Virus record (IMG/VR): IMGVR_UViG_3300049596_000679
Coordinates: 21,941-85,940 of that record
Reading direction: 5' to 3' (one strand)
From: a virus
Length of the DNA stretch: 64,000 nucleotides
Shown: positions 48,688 through 56,714 of the stretch, piece by piece
Numbering within the stretch: position 1 is the stretch's first letter
Layout of the letters: each line of letters begins with the position of its first letter
The notes under the pieces: generated by a model
Told to the model about the DNA's origin: nothing
Seen by the model: only the letters and a program-made list of their open reading frames with translations
Databases searched by the model: none
Position numbers and translations under genes: made by a program

Positions 48688-50244
48688 ATGAGGAAAAAGT
48701 TAATAACGGAATCGGGAATAAGAAACATCAGGGAATTATCTAAAAGATACCCTGAGGCGAAAATATACTTTCACCAAGATTTAGATGGTGTAACCACTGC
48801 TTTAGGTATGAAAAGCTACTTAGAACAAAATGGAATCAAAGTTGTTGACTCTGAAATTATCCAATATGGTGATAAGGAATTCGCAATTAAAAAGTTGGAT
48901 GCTGAGGGTGATGTTATGCCGGTGTTAGTTGACTTTGCTCACGGTAAACCAATGTTTGTTATACATACTGACCACCACGACACACAAGCGGGGGTTGAAC
49001 AAGGTACTTCAACTAATTTTAAATCCTCAAGATCTAACGTTGAGACAATATCTCAAACCGTATCTCCAAGAGATATTTTCCCATCTGACGATATCACTTT
49101 GATATCTACGGTTGACTCAGCAAATTATGCTCAATATGATATTAGTCCTGAACAAGTAATGAACTATTTGTTTAAGGTAGATAAAGATCAATCACTACAA
49201 AAAAACAAAATGATAATGGGTATGGTTGCTAATAAATTATTATTGGCATTCAAAAACAAACCAGGGTTCTTGGAAAATATTGTAATGAATGCAAATCCAT
49301 CGTTATTAAGTATATTGTTAAACATCAGATCTCAGATCAAAGAAAAAAGTTATGCTGATGTTGGGTCTTTGGAAAAAAACAAAGAGAGTTATGTTCAAAC
49401 AATGAAAACTCACAAGAATGTTAAAGTTGATGATAAAATTATAGTTCAGTATGGTGGAGGTAGTATGATGAAACCAGGATCATATGATAGATACACACCA
49501 TTCAGAAATAATCCTGACGCTGACTTCTTGGTGATTGCTTGGCCGTTAGGGTTGGTACAAGCGTCTTGTAATCCATTTAAGAAAGAAAGAGCACTTAAAG
49601 GTGTAAACTTAGGTGAGATCAAAGATGATGTCTTAAACAAGTGGAAATCACAATTACAAGATAAGGATATTCCTTTATCAACAATAAAATGGATATCAGA
49701 ATCAGGAAAAGGTTTTGGTGAACAATCAGTTGGTTTTACATTCAGAGATTTTAACGCCTTATATGGTAAAGAATTTAAACAAATGGCCGATGGGGAAGAC
49801 ATCCTTGGTGATGTTGAAGAGGCAATGAAAAAACCATTCAGTAATTTAACAGATAAAGAAATGAGAATGTTAGATTCTATTAGTGTAAATTCTTGGGATC
49901 TAATTCAATCCAATAGTGGGGGACACAAATGTATTACAAATATTTCTGGGTTATCATATTTAGGTAGATCTAAAAGACCACCTGAAGGTAAATACAAATA
50001 TAATGAAGAGTCAGATGATTCTCCTTATATTAAATTTACTAAGATGGTACAGAATGAATTTGTTAGAGTTTTGAAAGAAAAAATTAATGAAGATGGTGGT
50101 AATAGATATGAGCCAAATTTTGAGGTTGAAATGACGGAACACGCAAGGTCATTAGGAAACGCTAGAAAACAAGGACAAGGATTAAGATTCTCAAAGTCTG
50201 CAGTAAAATCAAATCAAATAAGATTTAGACCAAATAATAGATAA
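48688..50244 (+). CDS. DHH-family phosphoesterase with capsid-targeting-like N terminus
   Basis: 518 residues. The leader 'MRKKLITESGIRNIREL' carries I-T-E (6-8) and I-R-E (14-16). The DHH domain follows: 'IYFHQDLDGVTTALGMKSYL' (motif I), 'MPVLVDFAH' (motif II), 'FVIHTDHHD' (motif III, DHH). A long helical insert separates it from the DHHA1-type 'NSGGHKCITNISGLSYLG' near residue 410. RecJ/NrnA-type enzymes degrade single-stranded DNA, nano-RNA or cyclic dinucleotides. If packaged, it could act immediately on entry, e.g. on host signals or DNA. That role is inferred. Confidence 0.7.
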   Translation: MRKKLITESGIRNIRELSKRYPEAKIYFHQDLDGVTTALGMKSYLEQNGIKVVDSEIIQYGDKEFAIKKLDAEGDVMPVLVDFAHGKPMFVIHTDHHDTQAGVEQGTSTNFKSSRSNVETISQTVSPRDIFPSDDITLISTVDSANYAQYDISPEQVMNYLFKVDKDQSLQKNKMIMGMVANKLLLAFKNKPGFLENIVMNANPSLLSILLNIRSQIKEKSYADVGSLEKNKESYVQTMKTHKNVKVDDKIIVQYGGGSMMKPGSYDRYTPFRNNPDADFLVIAWPLGLVQASCNPFKKERALKGVNLGEIKDDVLNKWKSQLQDKDIPLSTIKWISESGKGFGEQSVGFTFRDFNALYGKEFKQMADGEDILGDVEEAMKKPFSNLTDKEMRMLDSISVNSWDLIQSNSGGHKCITNISGLSYLGRSKRPPEGKYKYNEESDDSPYIKFTKMVQNEFVRVLKEKINEDGGNRYEPNFEVEMTEHARSLGNARKQGQGLRFSKSAVKSNQIRFRPNNR

Positions 50245-50248
50245 TAGT

Positions 50249-50929
50249 ATGAACTTATTAAACGAAGAAATAACAAGAATTAAATCAATGATGGGTATTA
50301 TTACCGAAAGTAATATATCTTTACCTATTAAAATTGGTAAGACTTGGAATCCTGGAAAAAAAGATGCGGATTTACTTCATTCATTTGAAACAAGAAAAAT
50401 TGATAAAAAAGGAGCCCTAATTGGAACCCAAATTGAGGAGAAACTAAAGGAACTTTATGATGCGGGAATTAACCCGAATGTGAGTAATTTAGAATTAATT
50501 GTGGATTCTAAAAATTACACAGTAACTTGGAGAGCTACCATTGATGAGAGTAAAGATGGTAAAGCTTATATGGGAATTGCAACAAGAGGATCTGCTGGTG
50601 GAAGTTCCGACACAAGAGCCGCAGAACAAGTTGAACCACTTAAACAAGATTTAAGGAAAAAAGGAGCTGAAGACATTACGTTATTTTTAGATTTTAAAAA
50701 TACAAATGGGATTCCTATCAGACAATATTTCTTTAAGTATACATTACCCGATAAATACCCACCACATGAGTCTGGATCATCAAATTATGTAAGAACAGAA
50801 GATCCTGTAGTAAGTGATAATTCAGATGATGATGTTGTTGATGTTGAAGACGGTGTAACAACTACCACTACAACTAAAAAGAGTCCTTTTGAATTTTTTA
50901 AAAACCTTGGTGGTATGTTAAAAAAATGA
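50249..50929 (+). CDS. Putative internal virion protein with capsid-targeting-like N terminus
   Basis: 226 residues. Leader 'MNLLNEEITRIKSMMGIITE' with L-N-E (4-6) and I-T-E (18-20). The body has alpha/beta pattern 'IEEKLKELYDAGINPNVSNL', 'NYTVTWRATIDESKDGKAYM' and 'DITLFLDFKNTNGIPIRQYF', then an acidic/Thr linker and a short helical end. No family recognised. It is 4 nt downstream of the DHH gene, in one transcription unit with it. Confidence 0.55.
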   Translation: MNLLNEEITRIKSMMGIITESNISLPIKIGKTWNPGKKDADLLHSFETRKIDKKGALIGTQIEEKLKELYDAGINPNVSNLELIVDSKNYTVTWRATIDESKDGKAYMGIATRGSAGGSSDTRAAEQVEPLKQDLRKKGAEDITLFLDFKNTNGIPIRQYFFKYTLPDKYPPHESGSSNYVRTEDPVVSDNSDDDVVDVEDGVTTTTTTKKSPFEFFKNLGGMLKK

Positions 50930-50933
50930 AAGA

Positions 50934-51281
50934 CTAATCTTGTAATAATATGGTATCACCTTCGGCAATATCATATTTTATACAAGTACCACCTTTGAGT
51001 TCTAATATCATATCACCATTACCGGTGTAACGATCACACTCAGGTGTATTACATGGTTTACAATTATTATGTATTTTGTTGATTTTATTCCCATTAATGA
51101 AAATTATATCCAAAGATATAATACAATTCTTCATCCAAAAAGAATGGTCACCTTCCTTCATTATGAATAACATACCATCAAACGTTTTGTCAAATTTTTT
51201 ACCCATCATACCTTTTTGTATGTCTTTAGTGGTCATCACACATTTGACATTGAATAAATTATTATTTACTATTAACTCCAT
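50934..51281 (-). CDS. DUF192-family protein
   Basis: 115 residues. Signature of the family: 'IQKGMMGKKFDKTFDGMLFI', then 'HSFWMKNCIISLDIIFINGN' and a Gly-rich 'DMILELKGGTCIKYDIAEGD'. DUF192 proteins are small beta-barrels of unknown biochemistry, usually secreted in bacteria; this one lacks a clear signal. Four Cys ('KPCNTPECDRY') may bind metal. TATTTATA lies 5 nt before its start. Confidence 0.8.
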   Translation of the reverse strand: MELIVNNNLFNVKCVMTTKDIQKGMMGKKFDKTFDGMLFIMKEGDHSFWMKNCIISLDIIFINGNKINKIHNNCKPCNTPECDRYTGNGDMILELKGGTCIKYDIAEGDTILLQD

Positions 51282-51286
51282 ATACT

Positions 51287-51294
51287 TATAAATA
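51287..51294 (-). promoter_or_regulatory. Candidate late-promoter motif TATTTATA (minus strand)
   Basis: Plus-strand TATAAATA 5 nt before the DUF192 start codon at 51281, in the 23-bp gap between divergent genes. Confidence 0.5.
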
Positions 51295-51304
51295 TATTCT
51301 TATA

Positions 51305-51715
51305 ATGAAATCAAATAGAAGTTCGGGCATAATATTAAAATTTGAGAATAAAGTTTTGTTATGTAAACGAGCTGACCACGAAACTTATTCTGGAAAATGG
51401 TTTATCCCTTCAGGACATTTGGAATCAAATGAAACACCAAAAGATTGTGCTTATCGTGAATTTTACGAGGAAACAAACATTAAGATTGAGGAGGATATAA
51501 GTTTGGTTGGATTCATTACAAAGAAAGATGAAGAAGGAAAACCAAAGGGGTTAATTTATGTGTATTTATATGAATCTGACGAAAAAAAGATGCCAAACTT
51601 GGATAAAGCTGAAGATGGTCATGAACACTCAGATTGTGGGTTTTTTACGTTAAAAGACATTCCAATTGATGAAAATGAAGAAATATACAAAATTTTAACA
51701 AAAATTTTATCTTAA
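51305..51715 (+). CDS. Nudix hydrolase
   Basis: 136 residues. The Nudix box G-x5-E-x7-R-E-x-x-E-E fits 'GHLESNETPKDCAYREFYEE' followed by T-N-I. It hydrolyses nucleoside diphosphate derivatives such as damaged dNTPs, NAD or sugar nucleotides; the substrate cannot be read from the box. Phage Nudix enzymes often clean the nucleotide pool or decap RNA. Divergent to the DUF192 gene. Confidence 0.85.
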   Translation: MKSNRSSGIILKFENKVLLCKRADHETYSGKWFIPSGHLESNETPKDCAYREFYEETNIKIEEDISLVGFITKKDEEGKPKGLIYVYLYESDEKKMPNLDKAEDGHEHSDCGFFTLKDIPIDENEEIYKILTKILS

Positions 51716-51750
51716 ACGTAAAATTTATTTACTTTTAATAAATTAAACTA

Positions 51751-51852
51751 TATTTATATTACACAAAAACAACCAATACCCTTCCTTTCTACGAATTAAT
51801 TGGTTTATAAATATTAATCCCATAGTTTTTGAGAAAAAAGTATGGGATTTTT
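51751..51852 (+). ncRNA. Possible small non-coding transcript between motif and terminator
   Basis: A TATTTATA motif (51751-51758) is followed by no open frame until a terminator at 51816-51853. In between, AACCAAT (51771-51777) can pair with ATTGGTT (51799-51805), exposing a pyrimidine-rich loop CCCTTCCTTTCT, which resembles the 16S rRNA 3' end (TCCTTTCT). It might be a short RNA from the late promoter or only the leader before the next promoter. Speculative. Confidence 0.3.
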
Positions 51853-51853
51853 T
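51816..51853 (+). terminator. Terminator upstream of the 51899 gene
   Basis: AATCCCATA (51816-51824) pairs with TATGGGATT (51841-51849), loop of 16 nt, then TTTTTT. Confidence 0.8.
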
Positions 51854-51874
51854 ATGCCGTGTCAATTTTATTTG

Positions 51875-51882
51875 TATATTTG
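51875..51882 (+). promoter_or_regulatory. Bacteroidota-type -7 box TATATTTG
   Basis: TATATTTG 16 nt before the ATG at 51899. The -33 position is T-rich but lacks TTTG. It fixes the start of the next gene to 51899 because the ATG at 51842 lies upstream of the promoter, inside the terminator. Confidence 0.55.
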
Positions 51883-51898
51883 TAGAAACAAAAAACAT

Positions 51899-52231
51899 AT
51901 GGGAACTTACATACACACATTCAAGAAAAAATTCAACAAGAAAGCAACATTTGATGGAAATCCTGTTGTTGTTGGACAAGCAACATTTTTATGTCGTCAA
52001 GATTGGTTAGGTAATTACTCACCATCTGAAAATAGAGAAATGACAAGAGCTTACGCTTTGACTGAAAATGATCAAGCTGATTATATTACATTTGATGGTG
52101 AGATGGTTTATAAAAATAATAAAAAAGGTGTATGGTCAGACGGATCTGGTTTTTGGGGTGGTATTGACCACAAAAATGATTTTGTTGGCACACTAAAAAA
52201 AGTGGGTAGAAAATTTGTTATTGTCAAATAA
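51899..52231 (+). CDS. Hypothetical protein, 110 residues
   Basis: Start chosen at 51899, downstream of the promoter. Beta-rich: 'YIHTFKKKFNKKATFDGNPV', 'FDGEMVYKNNKKGVWSDGSG', 'FVGTLKKVGRKFVIVK'. The short repeated Gly/Trp pattern suggests a small beta-barrel. No family recognised. The next promoter overlaps its 3' end. Confidence 0.55.
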   Translation: MGTYIHTFKKKFNKKATFDGNPVVVGQATFLCRQDWLGNYSPSENREMTRAYALTENDQADYITFDGEMVYKNNKKGVWSDGSGFWGGIDHKNDFVGTLKKVGRKFVIVK

Positions 52232-52244
52232 TTTAGTATCTTTG
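52214..52244 (+). promoter_or_regulatory. Bacteroidota-type promoter (TTTG-N19-TATCTTTG)
   Basis: TTTG at 52214-52217, 19 nt, TATCTTTG at 52237-52244. The ATG at 52249 starts only 4 nt later, so the transcript would be leaderless, or translation starts at 52258. Confidence 0.7.
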
Positions 52245-52248
52245 TTAT

Positions 52249-52524
52249 ATGAATAAGATGGGTTTCAACATAAAAGTAGTTAGTGATAAGTTCGGTGATT
52301 TAATCAACGAGACATTCATGGATCAGACACAATTCAAAATATTTTTGAAGATGGTGCACGGAGCATTGGTATTAGAAGAAGACCTAAGTTTCTTCAATGG
52401 AGATACATTCTTGGTTCACATCCCAAGTAAGGTCTTTAAAGACTCTGTTATTTTTACAAACGTTAGACAAGTTTCTTTAACTGAACAAGTTAAAAGTAAA
52501 ATTGAGGCGTTAGTAACAAAATAA
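52249..52524 (+). CDS. Hypothetical protein, 91 residues
   Basis: Alpha/beta: 'MGFNIKVVSDKFGDLINETF', 'FKIFLKMVHGALVLEEDLSF', 'DTFLVHIPSKVFKDSVIFTN'. Not recognised. The closely placed promoter puts the transcription start at or just after the first ATG; the second ATG (52258) would give MGFNIKVV. Followed by a structured 3' region and a terminator. Confidence 0.55.
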   Translation: MNKMGFNIKVVSDKFGDLINETFMDQTQFKIFLKMVHGALVLEEDLSFFNGDTFLVHIPSKVFKDSVIFTNVRQVSLTEQVKSKIEALVTK

Positions 52525-52530
52525 TTGTTT

Positions 52531-52612
52531 CCTTATTTAGAAAAATAAGGTGGTGGAGTCAGACATATATCCAATGTCGGGCCTAAAATGGGAACTTCGG
52601 TTCCCTTTTTTT
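52531..52612 (+). terminator. Structured 3' region ending in a UUCG terminator
   Basis: GGGAAC (52590-52595) and GTTCCC (52600-52605) close a TTCG tetraloop, followed by TTTTTTT. Upstream are two more stems: CCTTATTT/AAATAAGG (52531-52550) and GACAT/ATGTC (around 52562-52578). The three-stem array may stabilise the messenger or be a processed 3' RNA. The remaining gap to 52671 holds only the TATTTATA motif. Confidence 0.75.
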
Positions 52613-52635
52613 ATTTATTTTTTATTATATGGTTA

Positions 52636-52643
52636 TATTTATA
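52636..52643 (+). promoter_or_regulatory. Candidate late-promoter motif TATTTATA
   Basis: TATTTATA 28 nt before the ATG at 52672. Confidence 0.45.
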
Positions 52644-52671
52644 TAATAAATAAATTTAATAAGCAATATTT

Positions 52672-52884
52672 ATGTTACCTAAAATAAAATTAACGGAAAG
52701 TGAGATCAGAGATATTTTGAGTCAACATGGTGTAAAGACCAATGTTTTGGTTGAACAAACTCAAAATTACACCACTGTGGACATTCAAAATTGGTTAAAT
52801 TCTAATAAAAACGCAGGATTAGATGTTGACGGCAAAATGGGAATTTTAACGGTTAAGGCCATAAAAAATGCGTTAATAGGATAA
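52672..52884 (+). CDS. Small peptidoglycan-binding-like protein with capsid-targeting-like N terminus
   Basis: 70 residues. The leader 'MLPKIKLTESEIRDILSQHG' has L-T-E at 7-9 and L-V-E at 26-28. The mature part 'TVDIQNWLNSNKNAGLDVDG' with 'KMGILTVKAIKNAL' matches the PG_binding_1 pattern (V/I-D-G-x-x-G-x-x-T). It would bind peptidoglycan. Together with the next gene it forms a two-gene late unit. Confidence 0.6.
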   Translation: MLPKIKLTESEIRDILSQHGVKTNVLVEQTQNYTTVDIQNWLNSNKNAGLDVDGKMGILTVKAIKNALIG

Positions 52885-52887
52885 GAT

Positions 52888-55041
52888 ATGAAAAAAATTA
52901 CAGATAGTTTATTAAAAAGAATTGTTAGACAAAGTCTAAATGAAAGTTATGGTTTGTTAAATGAGGCCACTTTCGCAACAGGTAAAATAACTTCTGCTGG
53001 TGTTGAGTATGAAAATCTTGATATAACTGAAAATCCATGTCCTCGTGGTGGTTTTTGTTTAACACCGGCTACAAAAAGTGGTTATAAAATGGCGAGTGAA
53101 TTTGCTAAAGAAACATCTGTTCCGGGTGATTATACCGAACAAATAACTTGGATGGAGTCGGTTATGGCGTTATGTGATAATGAAGAATATAGTAAAGGGG
53201 AACCAATGGATGAAGGAACCATTGGTAACATTGTAAGTGAGATTCAGGATGAAATGGACGATGGTGTTATTGACCATTCTTTTATTAAGAAAAAAGTTCA
53301 ATCATTAAGTGATTTTCCTAGTTTTTGTATTGCTAGAGAAAGATCAAATTCTTATGGTTATGACATTTTTGGTTCAAATGCTGAGTATAGATTGAATATG
53401 GGTGCTAATGATAATGATGACTATAAAAATTATGTTGTATTACCGGTTTTTCAATTACTTCAAAATTCTGTTAGTAAAACTAAAAAATTTGAACCTAAAT
53501 TTTGGGAATCTGTTGCAGCTGCTGCTAAAACACAAAAACCAAAACCAAATACTACTACAGGTGGAGGAGGTACTGAGAACACTACTTTAGACATTGGGTC
53601 ATTACCTTGTGTTGTTGAACATCCTGCCTTAATCAATAAAAAAGAACCATTAGATAATGGTTTTGGGTTTAGATTAAAAACAGGAAATCCAGTAATTGAT
53701 GATTTTACATTTGGTGTTACAAAAGATCCAAATGTACCTGATAGCATGTTACAAGGTAAAAAGTTCTCAAATAAAAGTCAGATTCTACTTGATTTTAATT
53801 GTGATGATAAATACATACAATGGTCACTTTCAAGTGATGTTTGGAATTATGATGATGTTGCATTTGGCGGAGCTTGGGATGCATCTACGGGTGGTAGTGT
53901 TGCTTTAACCACAGACCCTGATCTTGAAGATGATGGTAAAGTTAATCAAAGTATTCAAACAGAAAGAGTAAAAGGTTTCAGACACAATTTGTTAACTGAG
54001 GCGGAATTTAAACTTGGAGATAAAGGCCCTGAGGTTGGTAAAATACAAAGTAAATTAGGTTTAAAACCAGATAAAGGTACACCAATTTATGGTCCAGCAA
54101 CTAAAGCCGCAGTTGAAAAATTTCAAACAGATAATGGAATTACACCTGTGACAGGAAATATTGATGCCGTTACTTATGACAAAATTATTGAAAAATATCC
54201 CGATCCAATACAACAAACGGGTGCAGGGTGGACTCAAGATTTAAAAGTAGGTATGTCTGGACCTGATGTTGAATTTATACAAACAAAATTAGGTATAAGT
54301 AAAGGTAAGTATGGACCTGAAACCGAAAAGACGGTTAAAGAATTCCAAAAAAAATACAAATTCGCTGAAACGGGTATTGTTGATAAAACAACGTATGATA
54401 AATTAATACAAGTTAAAGATGCGGGTACTCCATTAACGTTTTCGGCTAAAAAACATAATTATGTAGTTGGTCAATGGATTAAAGTAACTCCTGAGAATGG
54501 TAATGAGGCAAATCAATTAACCGAAAATAATGGTTATTTTAGAATAATAAAAGTACCAAATGATTATACAATTATATTAGATTTACCTTGGGGAAATTCA
54601 AAAGGTTTTAAAACTATCGGAGGATCAACACAAAGAGTTTTATTTGGTGAAGATGCAAAAGAAGGTACCAAACAAGTTATTAAAAGAGATAGAAATACTA
54701 ATACTAATAATAATTCAGGTACAAGAAGTAATAATAATAATTCAGGTAAAAGAAGCAATAACAATAATTCAAATACAAATACTGTAGATACTGAAAAACA
54801 AAAACAAAGAAAGGTACGTACCAAAGAATTTTGTGATACCTTAAGAGAAGTAAAGAAATATATAAATAATAATAAAGGTGGTGATTTAACTATTAGTTGT
54901 GACAGAACTCAAAAAACAATAAATCAAATTATGGTGGCACTTACAGGTGGTACCATAGGTGCTCCAGTTGCTCCCGTTGCTCCCGTTGCTCCCGTTGCTC
55001 CAGTTTCCTCACCGGGTGGTGGAAATGTAACGGTATATTAA
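52888..55041 (+). CDS. Peptidoglycan-binding internal/ejected protein with annexin-like segment
   Basis: 717 residues. The leader has L-N-E at 17-19 and 24-26 ('SLLKRIVRQSLNESYGLLNE'), followed by Ala. An annexin-like segment (~88-190) with 'LSDFPSFCIARERSNSYGYD' parallels those at 26479 and 61099 but has lost GTDE. A beta-rich middle leads to two PG_binding_1 modules: 'KLGDKGPEVGKIQSKLGLKP' (~375-435) and 'KVGMSGPDVEFIQTKLGISK' (~452-510). The tail is Asn-rich with a basic domain and APV repeats (54961-55004). Likely a virion protein acting on the cell wall during entry. Confidence 0.65.
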   Translation: MKKITDSLLKRIVRQSLNESYGLLNEATFATGKITSAGVEYENLDITENPCPRGGFCLTPATKSGYKMASEFAKETSVPGDYTEQITWMESVMALCDNEEYSKGEPMDEGTIGNIVSEIQDEMDDGVIDHSFIKKKVQSLSDFPSFCIARERSNSYGYDIFGSNAEYRLNMGANDNDDYKNYVVLPVFQLLQNSVSKTKKFEPKFWESVAAAAKTQKPKPNTTTGGGGTENTTLDIGSLPCVVEHPALINKKEPLDNGFGFRLKTGNPVIDDFTFGVTKDPNVPDSMLQGKKFSNKSQILLDFNCDDKYIQWSLSSDVWNYDDVAFGGAWDASTGGSVALTTDPDLEDDGKVNQSIQTERVKGFRHNLLTEAEFKLGDKGPEVGKIQSKLGLKPDKGTPIYGPATKAAVEKFQTDNGITPVTGNIDAVTYDKIIEKYPDPIQQTGAGWTQDLKVGMSGPDVEFIQTKLGISKGKYGPETEKTVKEFQKKYKFAETGIVDKTTYDKLIQVKDAGTPLTFSAKKHNYVVGQWIKVTPENGNEANQLTENNGYFRIIKVPNDYTIILDLPWGNSKGFKTIGGSTQRVLFGEDAKEGTKQVIKRDRNTNTNNNSGTRSNNNNSGKRSNNNNSNTNTVDTEKQKQRKVRTKEFCDTLREVKKYINNNKGGDLTISCDRTQKTINQIMVALTGGTIGAPVAPVAPVAPVAPVSSPGGGNVTVY

Positions 55042-55062
55042 TAAAAAACAATAAATTTATTA

Positions 55063-55087
55063 AGGGAGGTCAATCTCCCTTTTTTTA
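55063..55087 (+). terminator. Terminator after the peptidoglycan-binding protein
   Basis: AGGGAG (55063-55068) pairs with CTCCCT (55075-55080), followed by T7. Confidence 0.85.
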
Positions 55088-55102
55088 TGCCGTTTTTTTT
55101 CT

Positions 55103-55110
55103 TATATTTG
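55103..55110 (+). promoter_or_regulatory. Bacteroidota-type -7 box TATATTTG
   Basis: TATATTTG, 4 nt before the ATG at 55115; upstream is T-rich without a clear TTTG. Implies a leaderless or nearly leaderless transcript for the kinase gene. Confidence 0.6.
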
Positions 55111-55114
55111 TACT

Positions 55115-55516
55115 ATGGAAAAAATGTTATACATCGTTAGAGGAATACCGGGAAGTGGTAAGTCTACTTTTGCTAAATCATTGGGTGGAACTCATTTTGA
55201 AACGGATATGTTTTTTATGGTTGATGGTGAATATAAATTTGATTTCACAAAATTGAAAGAGGCACATAAATGGTGTCAGGATAGAGTTGGTAATGCGATG
55301 ATATTAAATATTACTGCAAATTTAAACAATGTAATTGTGGTTTCAAATACATTTACACAAGAGTGGGAAATGCAACCATATTTTGATATGGCAGAAAATT
55401 TTGATTATAAAGTATTTTCTGTTATTGTTGAAAACAGACATGGTGGAATTAATCAACACGGTGTTCCTGAAGATAAAATAGAATTAATGCGTAATCGTTT
55501 TGAAATAAAATTATGA
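55115..55516 (+). CDS. P-loop kinase, polynucleotide 5'-kinase-like
   Basis: 133 residues. Walker A G10-I-P-G-S-G-K-S-T, an acidic motif 'THFETDMFF' at the base position, 'LKEAHKWCQDRV' lid-like helix and 'NRHGGINQHGVPEDKIELMR' at the end. It fits the AAA_33/T4-Pnk-like group (5'-OH kinase). It is immediately coupled to a metallophosphoesterase (ATG/TGA overlap) and stands near an RNA ligase. That recalls the kinase and phosphatase parts of Pnkp. The nucleic-acid substrate is inferred. Confidence 0.7.
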   Translation: MEKMLYIVRGIPGSGKSTFAKSLGGTHFETDMFFMVDGEYKFDFTKLKEAHKWCQDRVGNAMILNITANLNNVIVVSNTFTQEWEMQPYFDMAENFDYKVFSVIVENRHGGINQHGVPEDKIELMRNRFEIKL

Positions 55517-56169
55517 TGAAATTTGATAAAATATTAACAACAGGTAAAGTGTGGGTCACGTCTGATCCGCACTACAACCATAAAAACATTTGCCGGGGTG
55601 TTACCGATTGGAGAACACTTGATGGGAAAGTACCGGAATATAACACAAGAGATTTCCCAACTTTAGAACTAATGAATAACACATTGGTTAACAATATCAA
55701 CTCAAAAGTTGGTCAGGACGATACTTTAATTATGTTGGGTGATATTGCGTTTGGTGGGTTTGAATTTATTAAAATTTTCTTGGACCGATTGGTATGTAAA
55801 AACATACACTTGGTTCTTGGTAACCACGATCACCATATCAGAAACAATAGGGATGACATTAAAGATATGTTCTTATCTGTTAGTGATTACTTACAGGTTA
55901 ATATTGATGGACAGAATTTTGTGATGACTCACTATCCATTTGAAAGTTGGAATGGTCTTGGTAAAGGTGTTGTTCACCTTCACGGACACGTTCATTTACC
56001 GGTAGGTAGAAAGTGGGGTAAAGGTAAAAGATTGGACGTTGGTGTTGATGGAAATGGTTTGTTTCCATATCGTATAACTGAGGTTGTACATATGATGGAT
56101 AAACGAGACATTGTTTCTGAAATGGATAATGATCACCACTTAGATGATATAGTTAATGTTGTGGGTTAA
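55513..56169 (+). CDS. Calcineurin-like metallophosphoesterase
   Basis: 218 residues with all metal ligands: D18-P-H20 ('VTSDPHYNHKNICRG'), G-D in 'MLGDIAFGG', G-N-H-D in 'LVLGNHDHHIRNN', 'MTHYPFESWNGL' and H-G-H-V-H. In the context of a kinase and RNA ligase it may remove 2',3'-cyclic or 3'-phosphate ends. Small stand-alone enzymes of this kind also hydrolyse nucleotides or cAMP, so the substrate remains open. It overlaps the kinase gene by 4 nt. Confidence 0.8.
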   Translation: MMKFDKILTTGKVWVTSDPHYNHKNICRGVTDWRTLDGKVPEYNTRDFPTLELMNNTLVNNINSKVGQDDTLIMLGDIAFGGFEFIKIFLDRLVCKNIHLVLGNHDHHIRNNRDDIKDMFLSVSDYLQVNIDGQNFVMTHYPFESWNGLGKGVVHLHGHVHLPVGRKWGKGKRLDVGVDGNGLFPYRITEVVHMMDKRDIVSEMDNDHHLDDIVNVVG

Positions 56170-56184
56170 ATCGCAACTCCAATA

Positions 56185-56192
56185 TATTTATT
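56185..56192 (+). promoter_or_regulatory. Candidate late-promoter motif TATTTATT
   Basis: TATTTATT 3 nt before the ATG at 56196. Confidence 0.45.
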
Positions 56193-56195
56193 ACT

Positions 56196-56714
56196 ATGGA
56201 TGATATGTTTGCGTATAACTCACAATTTTTACCTGGAACACAAATTACCGTTGTATTTAAGGAAAATCCAAATTATGGTCAATTAAATGAATTTTTTAAT
56301 GATTATGGTTATGGATTTTATGCTCCTGAATTTAAAACAATTTTTATAGATGGTGAGGTTTTTTTAGGTGAAGATGGTTTAACTATGGATGATTTACGTT
56401 TTATAGAGGCACATGAAATATCACATTTAATATTAAAACATGATGGTCCGAGATCTGAAAATGATGAGTTGGAAGCGGATCTAGGCGCATACATTCTTTT
56501 AAAGAATAAAAATTTACCAACTGATCGTCTTATTGATCAGTTTGAATATAGGCACGGAATAGAATTCTCTGAAGATCTTATAAATAAGATTGGGGATAAA
56601 TTCCCACATACATTGAGAGAGAATAGTATAATCAATTGGGAACTACATCAACAACTGATGGAAAAAAAATACGGTAAAAGAAAAATAGAAACCGGATTTA
56701 AATTCAAAAAATAG
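56196..56714 (+). CDS. ImmA/IrrE-like zinc metalloprotease
   Basis: 172 residues. Zinc site H73-E-I-S-H77 in 'FIEAHEISHLILKHDG', third ligand region E93 in 'ELEADLGAYILLK'. This is the arrangement of the ImmA/IrrE (M78-like) peptidases, which cleave repressors or regulators. In a phage it could cut a host stress or immunity regulator. It has its own candidate late motif and so may be made late, or packaged, although no capsid-targeting-like N terminus is seen. The target is unknown. Confidence 0.7.
   Translation: MDDMFAYNSQFLPGTQITVVFKENPNYGQLNEFFNDYGYGFYAPEFKTIFIDGEVFLGEDGLTMDDLRFIEAHEISHLILKHDGPRSENDELEADLGAYILLKNKNLPTDRLIDQFEYRHGIEFSEDLINKIGDKFPHTLRENSIINWELHQQLMEKKYGKRKIETGFKFKK

Noticed and set aside
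51842-51898. Upstream ATG at 51842 as start of the 51899 gene
   Set aside because: It falls within the terminator hairpin and upstream of the TATATTTG box, so it would not be on the transcript.
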